From contig MU385786.1 of NCBI GenBank assembly GCA_022497155.1, positions 1-64,000 of the forward strand: a stretch of DNA of 64,000 nt, written 5' to 3'. The DNA is from Whalleya microplaca. Lineage: Eukaryota > Ascomycota > Sordariomycetes > Xylariales > Xylariaceae. Below, in pieces: positions 20,660 through 33,182 of this stretch (positions are counted from its first letter, which is position 1; the number at the start of each line of letters is the position of its first letter). Made by a program: the position numbers and the translations under genes. Under the pieces are notes generated by a model. It saw only the letters and a list, made by a program, of their open reading frames with translations. It was not told the DNA's origin and did not search any database.

Positions 20660-21952
20660 TATCAAGTCATGTCAAGCGATAACTGACGAAGTTGTTTGGA
20701 GAAGCAAGGACAGAAGTTGAAGAGGTAACGGAATGCTACGGCGCTACGACGTTCACTGATCGATCCATGGTGGGGTTATGAGAACGCTAAACCACGTCGA
20801 GCTAGCCTGCTAACTGGGGCTCTGTTACGGTAGTTAGTTGTTAAAATAATAGGTACGGTAATAGTAGCAGGTACAAGAATATCATATTAAACGTTGTAAC
20901 AACACAAGTTACGGTACTAAGCAACAGCCTCCGAAATACTCCGAATACCCCGAATCACGTGCTATCCTTGTACCAGATACCGCGGTTGTTAGTTGTAATC
21001 CAACAGTAGTGAACACCCACCTTCCCAATCTGTATGGCTAATGCCGCCCTGCTCTCTCCTAGTGGTCACAATCTCTAAGGCAGTGTGACTATGTGTATAC
21101 CTACTTAGGCAAGTAACTGACAAGAATGACTTTGTATATATGTATAGTATTATAGCTGGCGTTTCCCTCAACAAGAGAAACTATCCACATAGTAGCTAAT
21201 AAGGATTATCTTATGGACCTCGTATACTCTGAAGGTCCTGTGTAGATTCTGTCGAGCTAAAGAAGCGACTACAACCATAAGCTGGGCCTATCAATCAATA
21301 TGCTTCTTTGATGCTTTGACTTTCTTTAGCGCTAAGTTGAGGCAAGGTTGTGAATAAACTCCCATGTTGTATCTAATTGTAGGTGTTGTTTAAGTGGTTC
21401 TCTGCCTAATACAGGCTAGTTCTATAGTATTTACATGCAATTGTTTAAGTTGCGATTACACTTTCTCGTTGTGCTTCGAGTTCTGCTTGTTGATGTTATA
21501 CCATATCAATAGGATGAGATTGGTAACACTAGAAATGACAATGATACATTCATATGGAAGGCGACCGTTGTCAAATAGCTATTGATAGAAACCTTTGTGG
21601 CGATCATTCTTTGGCTTATTTGCCGAGGAGAATTATCATCGAGTAGTTGATATCATTCGATATCCAAACAAGTTAATTCTAAGCAATGGTCTTGGTCTAT
21701 CATAAAGACTCTTTTTAACATAGTCCTTTCTCTGCCTAGACTGTCTCCCCTTTGACACTTACCGAAAGCGGTCCAAACACAATTGATAATTTGCAAGGTC
21801 GTAGATTATATGTTGTCTGTAATTTCGTGACCAGTATAGAAATATGAAATGTTGTGATGTACGTTAGGAATATACATTAGCTCAGCCATAGGCCAACTGC
21901 TGTATATACGAGCATATATTGACTCGATCTTACATAGGGAAATATTTTCAAA
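20660..21952. other. Intergenic between divergent genes
   Basis: About 1.3 kb between the CSN8-like gene (minus) and the amidoligase gene (plus), so both promoters should lie here. TAGGTA-type motifs occur. No gene seen. Confidence 0.5.
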
Positions 21953-24345
21953 ATGGGATCAGAAAGACCATCCAGAATACCATCAAGTCGAAGGGGAAGC
22001 AACGTTCCCCGTCGCGGAACATCATTCAGACCAGAGCGGTATAATCCCTATAGTAGGGGCACAGGGAACCGGAATGGGAGAGCTTCTGATCAACGCAGAC
22101 CGTTATCCGAGTCAGGTACGCACTCTAGTCTTCTTGTCATAGTTTCGGTTTGTTTTGGGAGTTCCGTCTATAAGCATAACTAATCCCTCCAAAGACTGTC
22201 TAGAATGGGTATAAACTAACTTCTAATTATGTCTAGACGATCCTCCGCTGCCAGCGGGAACGCGTGATCGAACAACTATAGGCGTCGAATTTGAATTCCT
22301 CGTAGCTGCGTGTCGTTCGACTAGAAATATCCAAGATCCCCATCCGAATGATGGCCGCTGGCTCACGGACAAGTTGATAGATTTATCCGATGCTAATAAT
22401 GTGTTTTTGGCAACAGTAGAGGAACGGATAGCTCGAGTGATGAGAAACGCTGGGATAGTGGCAAAGGCAGCTGGTGAGGGATATCTGATGCCACCGCAAG
22501 ATCTCAACGACGACGAGGACATGGGGGGCGATAACGATCAGGCGCTGGAAAGCTGGGTTGGCAGTTACACATGGGAAGATTCACAGAACATGGTGGAGAA
22601 CTGTGAGCATGCTACGAATGAGCTGGCGCAACAATTCCTACAACATCACAACAATCTTGAGATCAAAATTTTCAGAACCAAAAAAGATACTGTACGAGCT
22701 ATTGCCCAGAACAAACTAAGGGATTTTTTGCATGGAAACTTCGACGATGATTCCCGCGGCTACGTGATTAATCATTGGGAGTATATCATGCTCAGACAGC
22801 TCGATCGGTATAGAAAAATGCACCAGGAGGAAGTGAAGACCAAAAAAGACCCAAACCAGTACGTATTCGAGAGTCCATATTGCCATTTTTATAACCTCGA
22901 TGCATTGTTTACTTGCCATTGTTTGGCAATACTTGAATAACTGCAATGCGAGAGAAGCCAATATGCTGAAATATATCAAGCGTTTACTGACTCTTACTTG
23001 CTATAGCATCCCCATACCCGGACTCAACGACAAGTACTGCTCTTGGGGGGTTACAAGCGACACAAGCGTTTCTGGCGATCCAGTTCTGATTGGATCATAC
23101 AATATCCCACCAGGATTTATCATCCTTCCCCCAGACCTGTGAGTGATACCTATGATCATTTATTAATATTTCTATCCTGTTTCAACGAGCAAATTTTCCA
23201 TGTTGGGTATATGCGGAGAATTGAACGCTCTTGGGACAGGTTGAGAGTTTCCAATCATTTGTTAAACTATTTAAATGGGGGAAAATACTGACTGCCGATT
23301 CAGTAGCGAGCTGGACTCAAGGAGACTTCAACCGCCATGCCTATACAAGTGGTTTGGTGCCGAGGTACGCACACCGGTCTTGGACCTTGACCATGCGGAC
23401 ACCGTCCCCGCCATCCAGAGGTTCTGCGGCGCTGTACGGGATAACTTCCGTGTACACAAGCCGATGAGGAAGGTCGGAAGCGGTCTCCATATCCACTTCG
23501 GCCAAGAAGCGGGCTGGACGTTGTTTCATCTTAAGAAGTTTGCAACGCTCTGGATCGTCGTGGAGGAGCTTCTCGAGCATCTGCACCGAATAGACCGCAC
23601 GAGAACCACGTTCTGTGCACCCCTGAGGAATAGAAGCAGACTCGCGATGGCTCTGAAAAACGAGGAGAACCTCATGCAGGGTGAACCCTCTTGTCTGTCA
23701 CAAGTGAGAAACTCGCGGCCGGCTTTGTCGGCTCGATATGCGGCGCAAATGGCTGCTCATGTACCGAAGGACCGTTTGGATGCCGAATACGTAAATTTCA
23801 TCGCGGAGATATGGCAGTATGCCACGATTGACGACCTAAACAAGGCTATGTCTTCTCACGGGATGGGCTGGGCCAGTGTACGATGGCGTGTCAGTGGGCA
23901 TAAACGCACCGGTCCCACTACGCCGTTTGTTACGCAGACGTTAGAGGTGAGGTCAATGCAAGGCACGCTGGATGCTAATCATGTGAGGTAAGGCAAAATC
24001 AGCAACCCCCCCCCCTCCCTCTTCCCCCGTTGTCCCGTAAGCTTGAGCTAACACGATCACTTTTCGCACAGGCGCTGGTTGACTATTTGCGGGGGGGTAG
24101 TCAAATTCGCGAAAAATGCGAGCCCCCAGCAGTTTCACGACGGAATCGAAGCATTAGTAAGGGGCACTAACACTCTTACAGGGGTGATTGGTATCCCAGA
24201 AGACAATATAACTTGGATGCATAACCATCGCTCTGGCGAGAACGGCTATTTCGAATATCCAGATAAGGACGTCGTCGACTGGTCTGATCCTTTCATGCCT
24301 CGTGGCCACGGGAACACTCACGCGGATGACCCCTACATCTCATAA
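21953..24345 (+). CDS. Fungal amidoligase-domain protein
   Basis: Five exons: 21953-22115, 22237-22858, 23007-23138, 23304-23987 and 24072-24345, giving 624 residues in one frame. After a basic, disordered N-terminus (Arg/Ser/Gly-rich, about 55 residues) the amidoligase domain starts at TTIGVEFEFL, with the paired acidic E-x-E expected for metal binding. Later blocks are SWGVTSDTSV, WFGAEVRTPVLDLD, GSGLHIHFG and TLEVRSMQGTLDANHVRRW, all typical of Amidoligase_2 proteins (glutamine-synthetase-like fold, ATP-dependent amide bond formation). The substrate is unknown. An acidic insert (LNDDEDMGGDNDQ) and a helical segment separate the first two blocks. Intron 3 (165 nt) is longer than the others, so a small exon could be missed there. 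The C-terminal exon continues the domain and ends normally. Confidence 0.85.
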
Positions 24346-24750
24346 TTTCCTCCAAAGCGGAGTCCACGAGGTGTCCTAGTTTGGCCGCAAGCAGGGTTAT
24401 AGACTCTGGTAATATTTGGTTCTATGTTGAATATTTTACGGCTTTAAGTGGTAGTAATTTATCATAAGGTCATGTTTCGATATCATCGGAACAATACTTA
24501 GGGCGTATATAAAGCTTGGCCAGTATTAAAGTATCCAGTCGACATTGGAGATGTATTACACAATCATAGTTGCATTTTGATCGATAGTTATATATGTATA
24601 GAGTTATACTGAAACCGTTATGCCTTAGCTACATATTTCACGCCGTGCAAAGATCCTCCTAGAACAAGATCCCATAAACACTTTCCAAGCCTTCTTCGAG
24701 CAATACTTGATTTCCACCTGACTATCCAGCAGCACTCCCGCAAGCATCTC
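24346..24750. other. Between convergent amidoligase and GNAT genes
   Basis: Short AT-rich convergent intergenic stretch, likely shared 3' ends. No gene seen. Confidence 0.5.
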
Positions 24751-25563
24751 TCAAAGCTTAGCGTACTTGTCCTTCCACTGAGACCTGAATCTCTCGCCAC
24801 TCGTGATGGTCTTCATGTGGGTAGGATCAAGAAAGCCAACCAGGAGCACCTCGTCTCCCGACCCGGGCCGCAGGAAACTCCGATAGAAAGCTGACGTTTC
24901 GCGATCGCGATGCCAATGCTTTCCATTGTCGATATCCTTATCGAATGCCGCCGCATCTTCGAATGCATTCGAGCCCCTGAAGACGAAGTTCCGCTCATCG
25001 AACTCAGCGGCGGGCGAGACGAGCGCTATTCGTCGGTGTCGAGCGCTGAACTCCCGTGCGATTCGGAGATGAACCTCGCTTGGCTGAGCCGACTGGCGTT
25101 CCCGCTCCCAGTGCGGGGACGGGAAGCTATTGATCGAGTACTTGTTCATGTGCACGAGCGAGCTGACGATGTTGGTGACCGTCGTCATCCACACGCCCGT
25201 GGGATATTCCGTCAGTAGGTGAAGAAACAAGTTGGCGAACAGTTGCTGAAGAATGCCTTGCCACCTCTGGTGCTCGGGATGAATGCACGTGAGACCAGAG
25301 TGGATGATGGCATGCTCCAGCTTGGGTGTTGCAATGGTGACGACTGAAACAAAACCGACGAGTTGGTCTCCTTGTCGGGCAAGCACTAGTATCTTGCCGC
25401 CGAAGGCTACAGACAGATCCTTGACGAAGACTTGGTAGTCAGGCAACGGATTAAGACACAACGCTCCGAGCTCGCAAAGTGAAGTGTGTAGTTCTCTTAG
25501 TGCTTGCCCCGAGAGATCTTGACTCGGCTGCTTCACGATTTCGTACTTGTAGTTCGCCGCCAT
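24751..25563 (-). CDS. GNAT-like N-acyltransferase with C-terminal AKL (PTS1)
   Basis: Single-exon protein of 270 residues from the ATG at 25563. An extension to 25647 exists in frame but begins at a weak start and is not used. The region from residue 15 to about 140 has a GNAT-like layout: a helical start, then KILVLARQGDQLVGFVSVV strands, then THE acyl-CoA-loop-like block IHPEHQRWQGILQQLFANLF. The canonical Q/R-x-x-G-x-G/A loop is only loosely matched (QRWQGI). The second half is less conserved-looking. The last three residues are A-K-L, a recognised variant of the peroxisomal targeting signal 1. The gene is convergent with the amidoligase gene, 405 bp apart. Substrate unknown; the GNAT call is tentative. 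Confidence 0.6.
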   Translation of the reverse strand: MAANYKYEIVKQPSQDLSGQALRELHTSLCELGALCLNPLPDYQVFVKDLSVAFGGKILVLARQGDQLVGFVSVVTIATPKLEHAIIHSGLTCIHPEHQRWQGILQQLFANLFLHLLTEYPTGVWMTTVTNIVSSLVHMNKYSINSFPSPHWERERQSAQPSEVHLRIAREFSARHRRIALVSPAAEFDERNFVFRGSNAFEDAAAFDKDIDNGKHWHRDRETSAFYRSFLRPGSGDEVLLVGFLDPTHMKTITSGERFRSQWKDKYAKL

Positions 25564-26959
25564 GGTGATTATTTCTATGGAGTGCAGGACCTTCAGCAAG
25601 ATGCCAATAATCTCGAATTGGCTATACTGTTGAAACAAGGGAGCCACAAGTGAAGGGATAATTATCTGTTGAATAGTGGTATAACTAGGTGGCTAAGTGA
25701 CTGAAGAATGATATTGTTGCCTGAAGAGTGGTGTGTGTGTGATTCTTGAGCTTGAGAGGGAAAAGGGAAACGGAACAGAGTGGAATGAGAGAGGGAAAGG
25801 ACCCTTAAATACAGCAGCATATACGTCCCTGGTAGGTGACCTTACCCCCGGGCCCTACTTCACTATATTGAAGTTTACAACAGGTAGGGGCTGTACAAAA
25901 AATAATAAACTCAATTCACAACAGGAGGGTGTTCTTCCTCAAGTGATGAAGAGCACACGGATGTCAAGTTAGACTTAGACATCTGAATAAGCAACTGCAG
26001 CTTACTACCTAGGTATTAATCAAATCAAGGCATGGGCCCTGAAAACCCTATGCCGCGTAATATGGGGTAAGGGCTAACCTATGGAAACTGTTTGGTTAAC
26101 GATCTCAGAGTCTGCCTCAGATCGTCAGGGAATGAGTTACGAATCTCTGCAACTATAATAGGGACCGGAAGGCGTGATAAAGCCAACATCATACGAGTTG
26201 CGATGTCTTCTACAGCACACCTAAGTACCTCATATTACACGAAAATGAATTGAAAAAGTATATGTGGCTAGGCAAGTTCGCTACTTCTACCTGCTAATAG
26301 ATCAAGTCTCAATTGATACTTGATTAACGAACCCGTAGCTGACGTCAGCATCTGACCCCCATTTGCTCCTCCACTCGTTGCATGTATGAATTAGGAGCTT
26401 ACACACATACAGTCCATGATTTTTCACCTTTCCCAATGAATAGACCCTTACTTATGTACAATCGTTGCAACTTCGTTCGTTCGAAGTGGCGAGGAATCCT
26501 AAAATGAAGCTTTTCTTGGGCGATCATGAATTGGAGATCTTGCATCTTTGACGAGTTGAAGAGACAAAGACACGAATGTTGACGTTGAAAACTAAAACAA
26601 TGAGATGCTCATACAAGCGATTCTTAACAGATTGAATGGTCTATCGCTTCCTCTTAAAGATCTAATAGTATTTTTGAATTGAGAGACTTAAATTCGTGAG
26701 AAGTTGTCTGAAGCATATGTATGAATCGAGTTGTACTACCAAGCCTTCGAGGATTTGATTCTCAACCCGCGGGGAACCCCGGCACCGTCGTCGGAAGCAA
26801 CATAAAAGTCTGGGTAGCTAACGGGAGCTCCGGTGATTTCATGAACCGCATTCAAACCTCTACAACAGGAGCTCCAATAGAGTACCTCTCGGTCATCAAG
26901 TGCCATTGACCTAGTCGAATTAACTTTCACCATAGATTCGATCAAGACATTGAAATAGA
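25564..26959. other. Intergenic between divergent GNAT and SDR genes
   Basis: About 1.4 kb, AT-rich, with promoters of both divergent genes expected. A minus-strand open stretch near 26736-26990 overlaps the SDR start and looks like chance. No other gene seen. Confidence 0.45.
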
Positions 26960-27926
26960 ATGGCAGACCGCGTAGCACAAATAGCGGCACAGCTGAATTA
27001 CCCCAAGGGCCTGCTGGCCGGGCAAATAGCTATTATCACGGGAAGCGGGCAGGGGATTGGCGCCGAAGCGGCGCGCCTATTCGCGAACGAGGGCGCGAAA
27101 GTAGTAGTTTCAGATATCGAGGGCGGTATGTGTCTTCTATTCACCCAAGCATAGATACCACTACCCAAGACTACCCCTTCACCCACCCACCACGCACTCA
27201 CACTGTCCCTCCAACCCAGAGAAAGCCGAAACCGTCGCCGATGACATCAACCGCGCCAACGGCCCCGGGCGCGCGCTCGCGGTGCCGGGGGACATGCTCT
27301 CGGCCTCGTACATCGACACGCTAGTGAGCAAAGCCGCCGCCTTCGGCGACGGCAAGCTGCACATCATCGTCAACAACGCGGGGTACACGTGGGACGGCGT
27401 GATCCACAAGATGAGCGACGCGCAATGGGAGGCGATGGTGGCGCTGCACGCGACGGCGCCGTTCCGGCTGGTGCGCGCGGCGGCGCCCTTCTTCCGCGTG
27501 CGCGACGGCGCGCCGCACTGCGTCGTCAACGTCGGCAGCACGAGCGGCGTGCACGGGAACGCGGGCCAGGCCAACTACGCGCTCGCGAAGGCCGGCGTCG
27601 TCGGCCTGACGAAGACCATCGCCAAGGAGTGGGGGCCGTCGTTCGGCGTCCGCGCGAATACCGTCGCCTTCGGCCATATCCAGACCCGGCTCACGCGCGC
27701 CAGGGAGGAGGGCGCGTTCGCCACGGGCCCCGGCGGCGAGAAGATCGCGCTGGGGATCCCGATGGCGGCGAGGGGTGCGTCTGGGACCGCGCCGCATGCG
27801 GATATTCCGCTGAGGAGGCCGGGTACGCCGTCTGAGGCGGCGAGTGCGGTGTTGGCGGTTTGTAGTCCGCTGTTTTCTTACGTGACGGGGCAGACGATCA
27901 TGGTCACGGGGGGACGGAATATGTGA
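26960..27926 (+). CDS. FabG-like short-chain dehydrogenase/reductase
   Basis: Two exons, 26960-27125 and 27220-27926, encode 290 residues; the intron has a GTATGT donor and CCCAG acceptor. Classical SDR features are present: the nucleotide-binding ITGSGQGIGAEAA near residue 26, VVVSDIEG, the NNAG motif, a catalytic serine in NVGSTSG, and the Y-x-x-x-K pair in NYALAKAG. The C-terminus has GTPSEAASAVLAV and SYVTGQTIMVTGG, as in 3-oxoacyl-ACP reductase-like enzymes. It probably reduces or oxidises a keto/hydroxy group using NAD(P). Exon 2 is far more GC-rich than the surrounding DNA. It lies downstream of the divergent GNAT-like gene, so a shared pathway is possible but unproven. Confidence 0.9.
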
Positions 27927-28149
27927 TCGCAGTTCCTGCGGCTGAGGTGAGGTAGACCATAGTTTTGGTGATACCGCCCTTCCTGTGAAACATGCCAGGT
28001 TTCGATTGTGCAAACGCATTGTGGTCATTCGCCTGTATTAATTATAAGACGTTCAGTAGTATACAGGTCCAACCATCCAACGCCAGACTTTATAATGCTT
28101 GTAATTATTCTTATTTATGCTTATGCATAGGCCATTAGGATATCAACTC

Positions 28150-28956
<807 letters not shown>

Positions 28957-29726
28957 CGTTGTCAGTATGCAATGCAATTGCAATGCAGGTTATTCTGCAA
29001 GGAGAGAGCAGGAACTGGGTTTCAGAGAATAGAATTAATGTTGTGTGGTGTAAAGGAGCGGATGGAAGTTGGCGATAGTGTCCGTCGCGTGGCTTCGGGA
29101 ATTGAACACGGTTTTGGCGTGACGCTGTCCCAGTGATTAAGTTCAGTGGGATCCATCCAATTTGTGGCGCTAGACTGACTACATGACTAAGCATGTTTTT
29201 AGCCCCTTTTCCGACGCTCCTGTTACCTGTACGTCCTGGACGTTGCAATGCGATATCACATGTACTACTCATAATAGGCACACAGAATTGGTATTGGTGA
29301 CAATACTCATGAATTTATCATTGCTCACTATATCGTGTCTATATGTATTCCAAACTATCTAAGTCCTGTGGTAGGCTCTTCGAAGAAATCCTTCTATCCT
29401 TAGTATATCAACCAATGGCGATATGACGAATAGGTATCTAAAATGCCGAAACACAACCCAGGTCAGGGCTGTCATACTAAGCTTCTATCTGTTCTTTCAC
29501 AATTGTCGAATTGACATTTAGTTATTGCTTCGAGATTGACACCATAATTGTATCAGATGAAGCTCCCACTGTCGTATTCGTCTAGTGTCCCCCAACTGGT
29601 CCCGGGATAGTAATGCTTATTGGCGTTCAGCCAGTACGTCATTCAAGCATCCTTCTCACATTTTCGCATCGCAGAGATTCTATCGACGCTACGTGATCAT
29701 GGACTCGTTCCCCAACTCGAGTAAAC
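28957..29726. other. Upstream of dpm1, downstream of the ENA ATPase
   Basis: Non-coding, with the dpm1 promoter and the 3' end of the minus-strand ATPase gene. Nothing else seen. Confidence 0.5.
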
Positions 29727-32700
29727 TCATACGGGGCTAGTGTCCTTCTTCTCCTTCGTGCTAACCCTCGACCCAAGAGTGTGGTTTCTCCCAATGCTTC
29801 TCCAGCTCTTCAAACTGCTAAAACTCATCGCATGATGGAATCTGTGCCCATGCTCCTCGCTGCCTTGCGAGAAGGCGCCCCTGACCACAGCACGGTCCTC
29901 GAGCAGTCTAAAGTGTCGCTTGGTCATCTTCCACAGCTCCATGCCGGCGACGAAGAGGATGGTCGCAGCAACGGCCAAGCTCCACTCCCAGGTTATTCTG
30001 TAGTGCTTGAAAACGTTGGTATTGACAACGGGTATGTAGACGACGGGGAACACGCTGAGGGCGCCAATGACTACGGCCCAGAACAGGAAGCGGTTCGCGT
30101 ACACGTCCTTAAACACGGGGAAGCGGGAGTCGTCGTCCGGGTTGAGCCGGAACATGGAGCGGCGGATGTCCTTGAACTCCCAGGCGCTGACCAGGATGAG
30201 CCAGGTCAGCTCGGCGAAGACGGTGGCGCGCGCCTTGAACACGGGGATGCACGAGTCCGAGAACTCGCGGTTGCAGTTCACGCCCAGCTGCCCATCGTTG
30301 GCGCCGTAGATGACGATGACGAACGTCATCAGCGACAGCGTGCCCATGATCAGTCCGTACACGAGCATGTCGATCAGGATCTGGTCCGTGAACACGCCGC
30401 GCTTTCGGTCGTGGGGCGGCTTGCGCATCACTTCGCGCGACGCCTGCTCGCGGCCCAGACCGAAGGCCGGGAAGGAGGATGTCAACATATTGATCCAGAG
30501 AATCTCGAGAGGAGAGATGGGGAACACAGAAAAGCCTGAATCGTCCTGGAAGCCGAGACCGCAGATCAATAGAATGACTTCGCCCACGTTGGAGGTCAGG
30601 AGATGGAGAATGAACTTCTGGATGTTGTCGAACATGCGTCGTCCCTCGCGGATCGCTGCGACGATAGAGTTGAACTTGTCATCTGTCAGTACGATCTTAG
30701 CAGCAGACTTAGCTACATCAGACCCGGAGCCCATAGCGATACCGACGTCGGCGCGAGACAAGGATGGCGCGTCGTTTACACCGTCACCGGTCATGGCCAT
30801 GTAAGCGTTCCGGCGACGGAGCGCTTCGATCATGCGGGTCTTGGTGTCTGGGGCACAACGGGCGAGGACGAGGGGTAGCTCTGGCAGTGCATCGATCTCC
30901 GCTTCTGTAAGCTTGTCGAAGTCGTTGGCCTTCTGCACAATGGCATTGGCAACGTCATGGCCAAGAATGGTCAGGTTGTGGGGGATGATGCCCACTTCCT
31001 TGGCGATGGCCTCGGCGGTTGCGGGGTGGTCGCCAGTAAGCATGTGAACCTTGATGCCAGCGGATGAGCATTCAGCAATGGCGGGCGTGGTCTCCTTCCG
31101 TGGCGGATCGTAAATGCCCGCTAGACCGAGGAGTGTGAGACCAGTTTCAACACGGTTGCGAAGAGCCTCGTCCCCTTCGTGGTTCCCGGGGTCGGTCTTC
31201 TCTTGATATTTGCCATCCCAAGGTCGCGAAGCAATGGCAAGCACACGCTGGCCCTGGCTGGCGAAGACATCCATTTGCTTCAGGATTTTCTCTTTGTACT
31301 CGTCGGTCATGGGCTCTTGGCCCGTACCGACGGTGCTGCATAAGTCTAGAACTCGCTCGACGGCACCCTTAGTAAATACCATGCTGTGGTCGCTGTTCGG
31401 GCCGTTGTAGATGACGGACATCCGCTTTATACTGCTGTCAAAGGGGAATTCTGCAACTTGCTTCCATCCCTCAGCCACCTTAGCCTTTTTTCCTTTGTCA
31501 AAGCGATGTGCGAAGACTTGGAGTGCAATCTCGGTTGGCTCGCCGGTAACTTGCCACTCGGGCTGGTCCTCCCTGGGATCTGTCTCGTGTCTAACAGTGG
31601 CAAGGTTGCAAAGCGCTGCTGAGAGAAGGAAAGCTTCCAGCTCAGGGTTCATGATGGCATCTTTCTCGTTTCCCACTTTAGGCTTCGGGGGGTTAAGCTT
31701 CTCATCCGGTACATCGAATTTCAGAACTGCTGCGCTTCGCTCCTGGTCAAAGTCGCGTTTCTCAGATTCTTCCGGCTGATCGTTATCCTCCGAGAATGTA
31801 ACTGTACCTTCGGTCGGATCGCTGGGGTGTTTCGAGTCTTTCACGGTATATATTGTCTTCGAGGGTATCCAAACCTTTCGAACGATCATCGCACCTTGGG
31901 TGAGAGTGCCGGTCTTATCAGAGCAAATATTTGTGACTCCACCGAGCGCCTCGAGCGCCGACAGATCTCGGACAACAACGTTCGCCTTTCGCATGACCGT
32001 GACGGCAACAACCATAGTAATAGTAAGGACACTAGAGACCCAGTTAGTGATACAAGGCATATTACTACATATTAAGGGGACTTACGCGACGAGAGATTCG
32101 GGAATAATGGCAATTCCCGTGCTAATAGCATAGATGACGACTTCATTTGGAACATTGAATTTGTTGACAGCAAACACGATAACCGCAAGAAAGAGAGCAC
32201 AGCCAAAAAGCATGTAAGCCAACTTAGACAACTTGATTTGAAGAGGCGTTCCCTCGGTAAGACCAAGAAATTTGCCAACAAAGTCATAGATGCGCTTGCT
32301 AAGACCGATGATGGGCTGGCGCTTTCCATACTTCTTATAATTCATGGAACGGCCAGCTTTACGGTGCTTCTTGGCAGTTGAAGCAGCGATCTTACCAACT
32401 TCAGTCTGCATGCCAGTAGCGATCACAATGCCACGACCTCGGCCTTTTCTGACAGTAGTTGTACCATAGGCAATGTTAAGCCTGTCACCAATACCAAGCT
32501 CTTCATCTTCCAAGTGTTCGACGATCTTCTCGACAGCGATAGACTCTCCCGTGAGGGACTGCTCGTCAGCAGCGAGATTCATGGCTTCAAAGAGACGAAC
32601 ATCGGCGGGGACAGTGTCCCCCATTTTCAGAATGACGATGTCTCCAGGTACGACCTCGGCGCTATAGAAATATTAGCGATATCTCGCGAGAATTGGTATG

Positions 32701-33182
32701 CAATAAGTTTAGTACTTACTTGGGAACAACCTGAGTCCTACCGTCACGCAACACCATGGCACTAGGAGCGGAGAGGGCCCTAAGAGCATCCATCTTCTTT
32801 TCAGCTCCATACTCCTGGTAAAACCCAATGGAAACGTTGAGGACAATGACAGCAAGAAGAACGCCACCCTCGACCCAGTCGCTTACAGCAAAGCTCAACG
32901 CCATGGCAAAAAACAAAACCTGACACCTCGGGTTAGCTCTGTTTGACAACACTCCAATTCTTTGATTTCGGGACTCACTAAGATCATCGCATTGAATAAC
33001 TGCCTCAACATGATTTTATACCAAGGAATAGCTCCGCCGACATCCAGTTCATTGGGGGGATACTTCTCCTGGCATTGCGTGACTTGCGCAGAAGATAACC
33101 CTTTATCAACATCGGTTTCGAGTATGTTTGCGACATCTTGGATAGGCAAAAGGAAAGGATGGCACTCAAATTCGCCAGCCAT
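29727..33182 (-). CDS. ena1: ENA-type Na+/K+ exporting P-type ATPase
   Basis: Four exons, 33182-32979, 32919-32720, 32661-32086 and 32031-29727, sum to 1094 residues in one frame. P-type ATPase hallmarks are present: TGES in the actuator domain, ISTGIAIIPESLVAVLTITM in the M4 region, the phosphorylation loop ICSDKTGTLTQGAMI, KGAVERVLDLC, MLTGDHPATAEA and MTGDGVNDAPSLSRADVGIAMG. The order and lengths fit fungal type IID pumps that export Na+ (or K+) at the plasma membrane under salt or alkaline stress. The last exon carries M5-M10 (for example LICGLGFQDD, LWINMLTSSFPAFGLG) and a charged tail. Introns are all near the 5' end, as usual. It looks intact. Type IIA/IIC alternatives fit the motifs less well. 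Confidence 0.93.

Noticed and set aside
27321..28028. Long minus-strand open frame opposite the SDR gene
   Set aside because: A GC-rich shadow of the SDR coding strand with Arg/Pro-biased composition.
29781..30539. 252-codon plus-strand open frame opposite the ATPase
   Set aside because: Antisense shadow of the ENA coding exon.
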